Counted from the first letter of the stretch, positions 53,952 to 62,599 are shown. The stretch is 64,000 bases of DNA from JBNKFV01 sp050290265 (GCA_050290265.1 JBNKHI010000002.1:62001-126000), one strand, 5' to 3'. Notes: generated by a model from the sequence alone, not told the origin. Translations and numbers: made by a program.

Positions 53952-54371
53952 GGATAAAATCTTTTAATTACGCGGTTTAGCACAGTCGCTCAGTCAGTTT
54001 TCGATTAAATGCTTGTACGAAAACGTTGCTGAAAGAACCGAATCACTGCCCCATGTCAAGACAATCAATTGTCAACACAACCTTTTTTAATGCCACCAAT
54101 ACCTGGCATTTGGCGCTTTTATACTTTGCTCAAATCACATACCATGTGTCGCACTATATGCATGCTTACAATAATAATCGTAACTTTCAACCAAACATGA
54201 ATAATCTGACCATCGCTTCTCTGCGCGCCTGCTTGCCAACCGAGAGTTTTACCTTTGTGGCTAACGCTAAGGCGGTTAAGTCTGCTGCCATTGTTGCAGC
54301 AAGAACCATTGCGACTGCAATTATAACTACAGTTCTAACTTCAATTATATGTATACCACTAGGAGTATCCG
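53952..54371. other. intergenic region upstream of the AAHS transporter
   Basis: 420 bases holding the control region of the MFS gene at 54372. The palindrome gacaatcaattgtc (54060-54073; 6-bp arms, 2-base centre) is a possible operator. A plus-strand frame from 54026 to 54379 runs into the MFS start but starts at TTG, lacks an RBS and looks non-coding. Confidence 0.5.
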
Positions 54372-55613
54372 GTGAGTAATAATCCCACAGCTGTCAAATC
54401 ACCGTTGTATATTGCCATGCTAACACTGCTAACAGCCCTGTTGATGCTCATTGACGGCTACGATTTACAGGTAATGGCATTGGTAGCAGCACCGATATCC
54501 GAAGGCTGGGGGGTACCGGTCAGTGATTTTGGCATTGTTCATTCCGCTGCGGTAGCGGGCTTAGGTCTGGGTGCGGTGGTCATCGGCTCTTTAGGTGACC
54601 GTTATGGGCGACGCAACATTATATTAATCAGCTTTGCGTTGATTACATTTGCCGTCGCGGCTTGCGGCTTCACCAGCACGATAACCGAGTTAATGTTCTG
54701 GCGCTTTTTAACCGGTGTCGGACTGGGCGCAATGCTCGCCAATGCCGCTGCGCTGTTGGCAGAATTCTTGCCGGATAACCGGCGCTCGCTACTACTCACA
54801 CTGGCTTCCAGTGGTATTCCACTTGGCGCCATTGGTTCTGGCCTTTTAGTACCGCAACTGCTCGCCAACTATGATTGGCATGGGGCATTCTGGGCCAGCT
54901 CCATCATTAGTGCGGTTATCTGGGTAGCCTTATTTTTCTGCTTGCCGGAAGCACCTTCTTACAAACATCGCCAGCAGTCCCCAAAATCACTGCAAACGGA
55001 AGCAAAGCCTGGTTTCTTCAGTGTGCTACAACCGGAACATCGCTTATCAACATTAGCCCTCTGGGCATTATTTGTCGGCAATGCTTTTCTTATTTACATT
55101 ATGGTGAGCTGGATCCCAGTACTAATGACTCAGCAAGGCTGGGATATTACCCACGCATCCGCCGTGATTGTGTATTTTCAGGCCGGTGGTTTAGCCGGTG
55201 GCGTCATTGTTGCCACAATGATGGATCGTTGGAGCCCCTACAAAGCACTGCTTGCAGCGTATGCTTTGACCGGGCTGTGTCTAATCGGCTTTGCCGTCAT
55301 ACCTGATCAACCCCTATTTTGGGGAGCATTATTTGCGCTGGTAGGCGCAGGTATTTCCGGTGTACATATGACGATTAACGCTATGGCGGCAGTTGTTTAC
55401 CCGGTCACGATTTTGTCTTCTGCTATCGGGTTTACCGTTGCCGTGGCGCGTATTGGCGCGATTGCAGCGCCGTTGGTGGGTGGAGTACTCATTGCACAAA
55501 AAGTAGGTGTTGAGAAGTTTATGCTCTGGCAATTGGTGCCGCTACTGTTTTGTGCTGGCAGTGTATTGACACTAGCATGGCTGCAAAAAAGATCGTTGTT
55601 AGCGCAACTCTAA
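54372..55613 (+). CDS. MFS transporter, aromatic acid:H+ symporter (AAHS) type
   Basis: A 413-aa, 12-helix major facilitator. DGYDLQVMALVAAPISEGW in helix 1 has the DGxD motif of AAHS carriers (PcaK, BenK, MhpT), and GSLGDRYGRRNIILIS is the loop 2-3 MFS signature; the loop 8-9 counterpart is MMDRWSPYK. Start is GTG after aggag. It would import an aromatic acid such as 4-hydroxybenzoate, vanillate or a related compound with protons. It points away from the cyd genes and is followed by a structured intergenic region. It fits the phenol-type oxidases elsewhere in the window. Confidence 0.9.
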   Translation: MSNNPTAVKSPLYIAMLTLLTALLMLIDGYDLQVMALVAAPISEGWGVPVSDFGIVHSAAVAGLGLGAVVIGSLGDRYGRRNIILISFALITFAVAACGFTSTITELMFWRFLTGVGLGAMLANAAALLAEFLPDNRRSLLLTLASSGIPLGAIGSGLLVPQLLANYDWHGAFWASSIISAVIWVALFFCLPEAPSYKHRQQSPKSLQTEAKPGFFSVLQPEHRLSTLALWALFVGNAFLIYIMVSWIPVLMTQQGWDITHASAVIVYFQAGGLAGGVIVATMMDRWSPYKALLAAYALTGLCLIGFAVIPDQPLFWGALFALVGAGISGVHMTINAMAAVVYPVTILSSAIGFTVAVARIGAIAAPLVGGVLIAQKVGVEKFMLWQLVPLLFCAGSVLTLAWLQKRSLLAQL

Positions 55614-55658
55614 TTTTTAATGAGGTTTCTTAACGAGACGCTGTCACGACCAAAACAC

Positions 55659-55732
55659 ATAAAGCAGGGCTGCCCTTAATCCGCTACCCTGTAGCGAAAC
55701 GGCAATGGTTGATTCAACACCTCCTGCTTTAT
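55659..55732 (+). other. nested stem-loop element after the AAHS gene
   Basis: Outer arms ataaagcagg and cctgctttat (10 bp) enclose a hairpin cgctac-cct-gtagcg and a smaller aggg-ctg-ccct one, a cloverleaf-like layout 45 bases after the MFS stop, followed by an A/T-rich atagttatttt. It may be the terminator, a small RNA or a mobile-element relic. Confidence 0.45.
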
Positions 55733-55740
55733 AGTTATTT

Positions 55741-55800
55741 TGTAGTGGCTTGTAGTGGCTTGTAGTAGCTTTTAGCGACTTTATAGTGACGTTATAGCAG
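55741..55800. repeat. degenerate 10-bp tandem repeat
   Basis: Two exact copies of tgtagtggct, a third with one change (tgtagtagct), then three decaying units (tttagcgact, ttatagtgac, gttatagcag). It lies between convergent MFS genes. Confidence 0.6.
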
Positions 55801-55811
55801 CCTTTTGGGGT

Positions 55812-57101
55812 TCAACTGTTTTTAACCCCATAACGATATTTACCCAAGGTTAAAAATATTAGGCCACCAAACGCAATACATATCGCCGAAATATTCAGTA
55901 TGGCGGTAAAACTTTGCGTAGCATCGTATGCCAAACCAAAGGTATAAGGCGCGGCTCCCGAACCTACAGCAAAGAAAATATACATTACCCCATAAATACC
56001 ACTGTAATGCGCCAGACCAAAGTAGCGCGCAGTAAAGAACGCCAGTAAATCAAACTCGACCCCAGCGGCCAAACCAACACCAAATACCACTAACAACAAA
56101 CCAATGTAGCTGGTGGGACCACTGCCCAGTGCCCACACGGCCAGCGCAGCTAAAAGCAGCATACCCAGCGAAGCAGCAGGCGCCCAAAATCGATCAATCA
56201 ACCAACCACCCACCAAGCGGCCAGCAATCACTGACAAACCTAAAAACGGCGTAACACTGAGAATTAATGCGGTACTGATTTGACGATCTTTAAGTACGAT
56301 TTCCAGATTCGCAATCACGCCGGCTACCGCAAACACAATTGGCAAAATACCAATAATAATTGCCCAGAAACGCCAATCACATAAAGCTTGCCTGAGTGTC
56401 ATACCGTCCACAGGTGCTGCGACAACTTTCTTTATTGCCACATCAACAGGTGCCGGATGGAAGAAGAACCAGGCTAATGGGAAAGCAATCAACACAGGTA
56501 ATGCAGCCAGCAATAAAAAACCACCCTGCCAGCCATAGTCTACCATGATCCAGGCAACCGCAGGCTTAAGTAAAAAACTGGAAATGCCAGAACCCGCCAG
56601 AACCACACCTAGAGCCAGACCTTTGTGAATTTCAAACGACTGATTAACCGTACGAGTCCAGGTAATTGGCAACGTCCCGGCACCCGCAACTGCCATTAAA
56701 AACCACGTGGCGTAATATACGGGTAATGATCCCGTTTGAAAGGCAAATAAAGACAACGACAAACTAAAACCAACAATCGACGTTAACGTAACCACACGTA
56801 CGCCAAACCGGTCAGCCAAACGTCCAATGAGCGGCGCCATTACAACAACGCCCACCATCAAGAAAAACACTCCACCCATAATGTCGGCAAAGGTCCATTG
56901 AAACGCCTTTACCAACTCTGGAGCTAAAATACCTATTTCATAAAAAGGCACCGGTGATAAGCCCAGGCCAATACCAATCGTTGCCGCGACAACTAATGGC
57001 CAGCCTCGCCTGAATTCACTGTAATCCGCGGCGGTGCTGATTTTGCGTAGTGTGCCAGAAGGTGTAATGGTTTCAGCCGACGTTTCGTTTGAAGAAGACA
57101 A
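55812..57101 (-). CDS. MFS transporter (OFA/MCT-like)
   Basis: A 429-aa, 12-helix carrier. GLGLSPVPFYEIGILAPELV in the first helix region, GRLADRFGVRVVTL in loop 2-3 and AGAGTLPITWTRTVNQSFE are visible. It is a clear paralogue of the MFS protein at 59988 (shared GLGLSPVPFY, GAGTLPITWTR and SGVEFDLLAF/SGVEYDLIAF patterns). The start is TTG, two bases after the permease gene, with agggag as RBS; no ATG would keep the N-terminal helix. It is the last gene of the hydrolase-permease-MFS operon. The substrate is not known; monocarboxylates are typical for the group. Confidence 0.87.
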   Translation of the reverse strand: MSSSNETSAETITPSGTLRKISTAADYSEFRRGWPLVVAATIGIGLGLSPVPFYEIGILAPELVKAFQWTFADIMGGVFFLMVGVVVMAPLIGRLADRFGVRVVTLTSIVGFSLSLSLFAFQTGSLPVYYATWFLMAVAGAGTLPITWTRTVNQSFEIHKGLALGVVLAGSGISSFLLKPAVAWIMVDYGWQGGFLLLAALPVLIAFPLAWFFFHPAPVDVAIKKVVAAPVDGMTLRQALCDWRFWAIIIGILPIVFAVAGVIANLEIVLKDRQISTALILSVTPFLGLSVIAGRLVGGWLIDRFWAPAASLGMLLLAALAVWALGSGPTSYIGLLLVVFGVGLAAGVEFDLLAFFTARYFGLAHYSGIYGVMYIFFAVGSGAAPYTFGLAYDATQSFTAILNISAICIAFGGLIFLTLGKYRYGVKNS

Positions 57102-57103
57102 AA

Positions 57104-58483
57104 CTATGCTCCCTCTACTTGTAGCGTTTTAATACTCGCCGGGCCATACGTCATACCCAATGCCTTGGCGATGTAAAACAACACCAGGTACGCAATCATT
57201 GAAACCAGCAAGCCCAACAGCGACGGGAAACACCAATCCAAACCGGGGATACTGACACCGACGGTGGTCAGGTACGCAGTGACTGCACCAATCATATACG
57301 CAGCAATGGCCACTGGATTCCAACGCGGCAAGTGCGCTAGCAGCTCAGCGTTATAACGCATTTTATTGACGATGTAGTAATCGATAATCACCGGCCCAAT
57401 TAACGGCGGTACTAATGCAGCAAGCAGATTAATCCAGCCCAGAAAATGCTGATAAACGCCTAAGCCCAGCAGGGTACCCAGCAGGCCACATATGACGGTG
57501 GTAACCCGTTGCGGTTTACGAAAAACACTCGCTGTCTGGATAGAGGGCAAATACAGATTGGTATCACCAGTTGTCCAAAGCGCCAGACTCATGGCAATCA
57601 AACCAATACCGCCAATCACCATGCCCTGCTCCAACATATAAGTAGTGAACTCATAGGTGCCAGAAACAATCCCACCCATTGAGCCAATAATTTGCAAAAA
57701 CCACTGGGAAATAATTAACACGACAAACGGTATCGCCAACGCAACCCAGGCTTTTTTCGCGAAGCGGGTGTACTCCGCCATCACGATAGAACCCACAATC
57801 CATGAACCCACAACCATATTGATAGCATCTTTCATTGAGATGGGGGCTTCCGACGCTTTTTCGGCGGACATCGCAATAAAGTTGTCCCAACCGCCTACCT
57901 TATCGATGTTTAGCCACGCAGCAAACACACCGACAATCACCAGCAAAATCACCGATGGCATACTGACTTTTTCCAATGCTGCCACACCAAAAAATGTCGT
58001 CACGGTAAATAATAGACCTGCAAAAATAGCGACGGTGTAAAACATTGGACTATCAAAAGATTGCGCCCACGCAAAACCAAAAGCGCCCACGACAATACCC
58101 TGCCAGCCAATAGTCAACAGCGCCACGAACAACACCGGAATATATGCACCGATATTGCCATAGGCAAAACGGTATAACAGGCCACTATTACAGGCTGTTT
58201 TATAGCCGATATAACCGACTAGCGCACCGATGATAAAGTTCATGGTGTTGCCCCAGAAGGTCGCCATTAACAGGTCTGGCATAAACGGCATACCCTTACC
58301 CAGTGCGCCACCGGTTAACAAACCAGTCACCAAAAACCCCCAGCCAAACGCCAGGGCCAGCAGCGGAAACGCCTCTCGCTTTTGGTTTGGCGATAGTGGC
58401 GAAAACGGGTTGTCTGCACTCTGCGATTCTTTGGCGGCATCTAGTGCCCACCATTGTTTAATTCGATTTTTCATATCAGTCAC
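57104..58483 (-). CDS. NCS1-type permease (cytosine permease-like)
   Basis: A 459-aa, 12-helix protein of the nucleobase:cation symporter-1 type resembling CodB. It has GWGFLVTGLLTGGALGKGMP in helix 1, the NFIIGALVGYIGYKTA region, and WQGIVVGAFGFAWAQ. NCS1 carriers import nucleobases, hydantoins, allantoin or other N-heterocycles with protons or sodium. The GTG start overlaps the hydrolase stop codon by one base (TAGTG); an ATG three codons later is the alternative. The place behind a hydrolase and before an MFS carrier suggests uptake of a nitrogen-containing compound (inference). Confidence 0.87.
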   Translation of the reverse strand: MTDMKNRIKQWWALDAAKESQSADNPFSPLSPNQKREAFPLLALAFGWGFLVTGLLTGGALGKGMPFMPDLLMATFWGNTMNFIIGALVGYIGYKTACNSGLLYRFAYGNIGAYIPVLFVALLTIGWQGIVVGAFGFAWAQSFDSPMFYTVAIFAGLLFTVTTFFGVAALEKVSMPSVILLVIVGVFAAWLNIDKVGGWDNFIAMSAEKASEAPISMKDAINMVVGSWIVGSIVMAEYTRFAKKAWVALAIPFVVLIISQWFLQIIGSMGGIVSGTYEFTTYMLEQGMVIGGIGLIAMSLALWTTGDTNLYLPSIQTASVFRKPQRVTTVICGLLGTLLGLGVYQHFLGWINLLAALVPPLIGPVIIDYYIVNKMRYNAELLAHLPRWNPVAIAAYMIGAVTAYLTTVGVSIPGLDWCFPSLLGLLVSMIAYLVLFYIAKALGMTYGPASIKTLQVEGA

Positions 58484-59697
58484 TATTCGGCAGTTGTGGA
58501 TAGAAGCAGGTTAGGCAATTCCGAATCATCCCAGGCAAAACTAGGTTGCCCGATTCTAACGATCACGGCATTTTCACTGGGAATGACATAAACTCGTTGT
58601 GCGCCGGAGCCGTCCAGATAAACAACATCATTCTGGGCAAAGGGTTCTTTAGCGGGAACGGTCACTTTGATAGTGCGCGAATAAGCTCTTGCAGGGTTAT
58701 GCGGGCTGCCGCGCCAGATCTGCCATCCATAGTTAGGGTTCAATTCTGACGGAGCAGTCATGCGGTCAATCCAGTCGGCAGACACCACTTGTTGATCACC
58801 GACCTTACCCTGATCCAGCAACAGCAAACCAAACTTCAACCAGTCACGGGCGTTAGCCTGCAAACAACAGGACGTGCGCGGAGACCCACCTTCGTGGTCG
58901 AGCCAAACGCGAGCATCATCGGCACCTATGGGCTGCCACAGTTTTTCAGACAAGTATTCTGCGTAACGCTGACCACTGACACGCTCGATTACCCACGACA
59001 AATACTGAGGGTTAGCCGCTGCATAAAAGAATTCTTCGAAAGGCTCGGCGGGAACGGGCCAATGCGCTAGCGCAGATTTTAAGTCGTCACCCATATAGGT
59101 TTGTAAGGAAACATTCGCCAGCCCACCACCAGTTGGAGGGTTTTGAATACCACTGGCCATTTCCAACAACGAACGCAATGGGGCCCGACCCCGCTTGGTG
59201 CCTTCGAGCTCAGGCAAGTAACGAGCGAGTGGGTCATCAACACTGTCAATCAGCCCCTCGTCCTGGGCAATTCCAAGCAATAAACCCACCACGGTTTTGT
59301 GCATGGACGCCGTATCGTAACGCGACGCTTTATCGAACCCGGGCCAATATTTTTCCGCACGTATTGCGCCATCTTTCCAGTATATAAACGCATAACTGTT
59401 GTATTTTTCGACCAACGAAACGGCCGCATCAATCTTGGGAGATTCTGTCAGTACCACAGGCAGTTCGCGGCCTCGGCGGCCAGCAACAACCTCCAAAGGT
59501 TCGTACCAGTCTACGTTTGAAACAATATTGGGTAATGGGAAGCTTTGCTGGCGCGCGGCCACTAAATCCAGCTGCTCTTGTGATGGCCACGTTACTGCAG
59601 GCTCTGCGGCAGTAGTATCCGACAAGCCCTTGGGTTCGGCACAACAGGCAAGTAACGGTAACGCAAGCAAGCCGGCAAACAGTGCAAAATACTTCAA
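58483..59697 (-). CDS. exported class-C beta-lactamase-fold hydrolase, NylB-like
   Basis: A 404-aa serine hydrolase. The N-terminus has a lipobox (LPLLAC, Cys about residue 18), so it is probably a lipoprotein. The SxxK motif is ASMHKTVVGLLLG (about residue 132). FYAAANPQYLSWVIERVSGQ holds the second-motif tyrosine, though with Ala where Asn/Ser usually follows, and matches the YCSANTDVLAWIVERVTG region of 6-aminohexanoate-dimer hydrolase (NylB). GSPRTSCCLQANARDWLKFG follows the NylB pattern too. Candidate substrates are amides, cyclic or linear, or esters. Start TTG is chosen because aaaggag sits 8 bases before it and the signal peptide begins there. It heads an operon with two transporters. 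Confidence 0.85.
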   Translation of the reverse strand: MKYFALFAGLLALPLLACCAEPKGLSDTTAAEPAVTWPSQEQLDLVAARQQSFPLPNIVSNVDWYEPLEVVAGRRGRELPVVLTESPKIDAAVSLVEKYNSYAFIYWKDGAIRAEKYWPGFDKASRYDTASMHKTVVGLLLGIAQDEGLIDSVDDPLARYLPELEGTKRGRAPLRSLLEMASGIQNPPTGGGLANVSLQTYMGDDLKSALAHWPVPAEPFEEFFYAAANPQYLSWVIERVSGQRYAEYLSEKLWQPIGADDARVWLDHEGGSPRTSCCLQANARDWLKFGLLLLDQGKVGDQQVVSADWIDRMTAPSELNPNYGWQIWRGSPHNPARAYSRTIKVTVPAKEPFAQNDVVYLDGSGAQRVYVIPSENAVIVRIGQPSFAWDDSELPNLLLSTTAE

Positions 59698-59759
59698 ACA
59701 AAGATCTCCTTTAAACAGACGGATACATCCACCAGGTGCGAAGAAAACAGGTAGTCACA

Positions 59760-59790
59760 GGTATACTATAGACCTATTAATATATCAATA
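59760..59790 (-). promoter_or_regulatory. probable promoter and operator of the hydrolase operon
   Basis: Read on the minus strand: TTGATA (59788-59783), 17 bases, TATACC (59765-59760). The near-palindrome TATTAATATATCAATA (59775-59790, one mismatched pair) overlaps the -35. It resembles the sites at 44803 and 61572. Confidence 0.45.
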
Positions 59791-59880
59791 ATATTTTATG
59801 GCTTTAAAGCCGTATTCGGACGCGAAATAAGACCTCTTCTTACTATCGCTTTATGGCACACTGCCACGATGCACGCGCAT

Positions 59881-59922
59881 AAAAAAAGACCCAACAAACT
59901 GCGCTAGCAGCTGCTGAGTCTT
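59881..59922 (-). terminator. terminator after the second MFS gene
   Basis: On the minus strand, aagactcagc pairs with gttgggtctt (two G-U pairs) around a 17-base loop, followed by seven T. It lies about 65 bases after the stop at 59988. Confidence 0.72.
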
Positions 59923-59987
59923 AAGTCATGAACACAGAAATGTTTTAGTGAATAGCCGCCCGGCAGAGCAAAGCTGACCAACTCCGC

Positions 59988-61274
59988 CTAGTTGGTAGCG
60001 GGCTCTTTGGTCGACAGAATTTCGTCCGCCTCAACATGACCGGTGTAACGGTAGCGTCCCAAGCCAAGTAGCATCGCCGCACCAAGCAGCAAGACCACAA
60101 TAGACAAGAGGAGGATGTCGGAATAACTTTGCGTGCGGTCGTACATAATGCCAAAAACCGTAGGTCCAAAGCCTGCACCAACGGCGAAAGCGCCATACAC
60201 AAAACCATAGATAGTTGAGTACGCTTTCATACCGAAGTAGCGCGCAATTAAAAATGCAATCAGGTCGTACTCAACGCCAGAGGCGAAACCAATCAAAAAG
60301 ACTGAAACAAAAGCGATACCTATTGAAAGTTCATTACCCGCTAAAATCCAACATGCGATTGCCGGTAACGACAGCAACACAAAGGCGACACCGGGTGCCC
60401 AAAAGTGATCAATTAACCAACCACCCAAAGCACGACCAAACAATACAGAAATACCAATAACCGGCACGATTGAGGCTATTTCAAGGGTCGTAAAGTTTTT
60501 ACTAAGAAGGATGTTTTCCATGTTGGGCACTGGACCACCCAAAGCAAACGAGATGGGTAATACTGCGAGCATCAGCAACCAGAACTTACTATCTGTCAGT
60601 GCGTCTTTCAGAGAGAACCCCTGAACTTCGACAACAATTTTTTCAACGACACTGGCTTTATTCTTCGCAACGTCTGCAGGAGACTCTTTAAAGAAGAAAA
60701 ACGCTACCGGCAACGCAATCAAACAAGGTAATGCCGCAATAATCATATAGGCAACTCGCCAGCCAAGCTCGGCAATCAACCAGATTGATAACGGTTTAAT
60801 TAACGAACCGAAAACACCGGTACCAATAAGCGCCAAACCCAGCGCCAAGCCTTTTTTACGTTCAAACCATACATTAACAACACGCGTCCAGGTAATAGGT
60901 AACGTACCAGCACCCACTGCAGCCATCAGAGCCCAGGTAAAATAAAATAGGGTGAGGGAGCCGTTACCAAAACCAAATAAAGCGAACGACAGGGAAAACA
61001 ATACGATAGAACTCAGTGCGACACGGCGAACACCATAGCGATCTGCCAAGTATCCAGCGATGGGACTGGCGATCAATGCCGTCACTGTCATCACCATAAT
61101 ACCCAACATGATATCGCCAAAGCCCCACCCGAATTCACGATGCAGTTCTGGCGCAAACACGCCAATGGTATAGAACGGCACGGGTGACAGACCCAAACCA
61201 ATACCCAGAGCGGAAGACAATATAATGGGCCAGCCCCTCTTAAACTCTGACACGCCGCTCGCAATCTCTGTCAT
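59988..61274 (-). CDS. MFS transporter, paralogue of the operon carrier
   Basis: A 428-aa, 12-helix carrier with GLGLSPVPFYTIGVFAPELH, GYLADRYGVRRVALSS and GAGTLPITWTRVVNVWFERK. It shares its framework with the MFS protein at 55812, so the two arose by duplication or were acquired together. I start at MTEIASGVS, where ggag precedes ATG; the longer frame starts at TTG. It is a single gene with its own terminator, and its upstream region of 575 bases contains two operator-like palindromes. The substrate is probably related to that of its paralogue. Confidence 0.87.
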   Translation of the reverse strand: MTEIASGVSEFKRGWPIILSSALGIGLGLSPVPFYTIGVFAPELHREFGWGFGDIMLGIMVMTVTALIASPIAGYLADRYGVRRVALSSIVLFSLSFALFGFGNGSLTLFYFTWALMAAVGAGTLPITWTRVVNVWFERKKGLALGLALIGTGVFGSLIKPLSIWLIAELGWRVAYMIIAALPCLIALPVAFFFFKESPADVAKNKASVVEKIVVEVQGFSLKDALTDSKFWLLMLAVLPISFALGGPVPNMENILLSKNFTTLEIASIVPVIGISVLFGRALGGWLIDHFWAPGVAFVLLSLPAIACWILAGNELSIGIAFVSVFLIGFASGVEYDLIAFLIARYFGMKAYSTIYGFVYGAFAVGAGFGPTVFGIMYDRTQSYSDILLLSIVVLLLGAAMLLGLGRYRYTGHVEADEILSTKEPATN

Positions 61275-61849
61275 TTCTTCCAACTCCAAATAATCAAAAC
61301 CCGTAAAACCAAAACTGTAAAATCCAAACCGCTAAATCAGACCTGAAATTAGCCGTCGTTGGAATCAACCTGGATAAGCGCACCTAGGCACCCTCATCCA
61401 AAGGCAATATTGGTGCCGCAATGTACGTGGTCGATGAATTTTTTATCCTTTAATCACAAGCAAACACTTGTGCAACAACAGACTGGCGCCGACGTCATTA
61501 CAACCACTACCATTGGGCTTGCGCACAAAAGATCTACCCGCCTATTAAACAGACTGTTTAACACTATAACCTATTGATATAACAATACAACCTTTTTGAA
61601 AATCCACAAATTCCAGTAGCGAAAAAATCATGAACTTGCTAATTTAGAGACTCTCTGTGACAGTTAGGGAAACATTCAAAAACCAAGCGCACGTCGATTA
61701 ATCGCAATAAAATCAAATAGTTAGAAAAACCATTCAGCACGAGAAACGGCTTAACCATTGACACCCGGCCAAAACCAATATGGCACCCACTAGTGCCAGA
61801 ATTATGCAAAACCCAGCATTACCTACATTGAAGCGGAATCCACGCCACT
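61275..61849. other. control region between divergent MFS and Crp/Fnr genes
   Basis: 575 bases without a supported gene. It contains the two palindromes at 61545-61587 listed next. The remainder is A-rich; the open frames are short and lack ribosome binding sites. I saw no TTGAT-N4-ATCAA site in front of the Crp/Fnr gene. Confidence 0.5.
61545..61587. promoter_or_regulatory. tandem operator-like palindromes upstream of the MFS gene
   Basis: TTAAACA-gac-TGTTTAA (61545-61561, perfect 7-bp arms) is followed 10 bases later by TATTGATATAACAATA (61572-61587; two mismatches in a 16-bp palindrome). The first is TetR-operator-like. The second matches the site upstream of the FAD oxidase at 15 of 16 positions on the opposite strand. 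Confidence 0.55.
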
Positions 61850-62545
61850 ATGAAAACACTACCTCTTGATGTCGACCAGTATGCGTTACGAAACAAAGCG
61901 ACACTGTTTAAAACGTTAAGCGACCAAGAGTTAGAGGCAATCGCAAATATTGCTCAACATAAGAGTATTTGCGCCCAACAGTATTTATTAACCCAGCAAA
62001 CCCCAGCCGAAAGTGTTTACAACTTAATATCGGGCATGGCACTGATTGAGCGCACATCAAGCATGGGAGAGCGCCAAATTCTCGCATTTTTGTTTCCTGG
62101 TGATTTTGTCGGCTTAACGAACTCAGAGCACTTTGAATACAGCGTTAAAAGCCTTAGCGACCTTCACCTGCATGAGTTCAAGCGAAAAGCATTAATGGAA
62201 CTTGCTGACCGGACGCCACACTTAAAAGAAAATATGCAAAAGATTGGTGCAAATGTGCTGTCCAGAGCGCTGGATCAGGTTTATGTACTCGGGAAAAAGC
62301 GCGCCGATCAACGCTTGTGTTATTTTTTTCTACACCTATTGGAACGAATGCCAGGCGCCAGCGCCGACAAAATACTGCTGCCTATGACCCGACAAGATAT
62401 GGCAGACTTTTTAGGCCTGACGATCGAAACCGTCAGTCGTTCTTTGAGCAAACTTAAAAAAGAAAATGTTATTGCATTTCCAACCCCACAGCACCTGGAA
62501 ATTCTGGATCTAGCATCGGTCGAAGAATTGGGAAAAATGGATTAA
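61850..62545 (+). CDS. Crp/Fnr-family transcriptional regulator
   Basis: A 231-aa regulator: a cyclic-nucleotide-binding-type beta barrel (LISGMALIERTSSMGERQIL, FLFPGDFVGL), a long dimer helix, and a winged helix TRQDMADFLGLTIETVSRSL with the E-xx-SR recognition pattern of FNR-type proteins. It has only two cysteines (in KSICAQQ and QRLCYFF), so it lacks the four N-terminal ligands of oxygen-sensing FNR. The family includes proteins that sense NO, CO or small molecules, or act without a ligand. It is divergent from the MFS gene. It could control that gene or the catabolic genes nearby. Confidence 0.9.
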   Translation: MKTLPLDVDQYALRNKATLFKTLSDQELEAIANIAQHKSICAQQYLLTQQTPAESVYNLISGMALIERTSSMGERQILAFLFPGDFVGLTNSEHFEYSVKSLSDLHLHEFKRKALMELADRTPHLKENMQKIGANVLSRALDQVYVLGKKRADQRLCYFFLHLLERMPGASADKILLPMTRQDMADFLGLTIETVSRSLSKLKKENVIAFPTPQHLEILDLASVEELGKMD

Positions 62546-62553
62546 CGCCCACG

Positions 62554-62589
62554 AAGGGAAAGAAGGGAAAGAAGGGAAACAAGGGAAAA
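62554..62589. repeat. 9-bp tandem repeat after the Crp/Fnr gene
   Basis: Four units: aagggaaag twice, then aagggaaac and aagggaaaa, directly after the stop and before the terminator. Probably slippage-prone purine tract; no coding role. Confidence 0.8.
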
Positions 62590-62599
62590 TAAAGACTAT

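Noticed and set aside
54026..54379. 117-codon frame running into the AAHS MFS start
   Set aside because: TTG start, no Shine-Dalgarno sequence, low-complexity C-terminus; reads as promoter DNA.
55659..55732. Integron attC site
   Set aside because: The nested stems look suggestive, but there are no recognisable core sites (GTTRRRY) and no integrase or cassette array.
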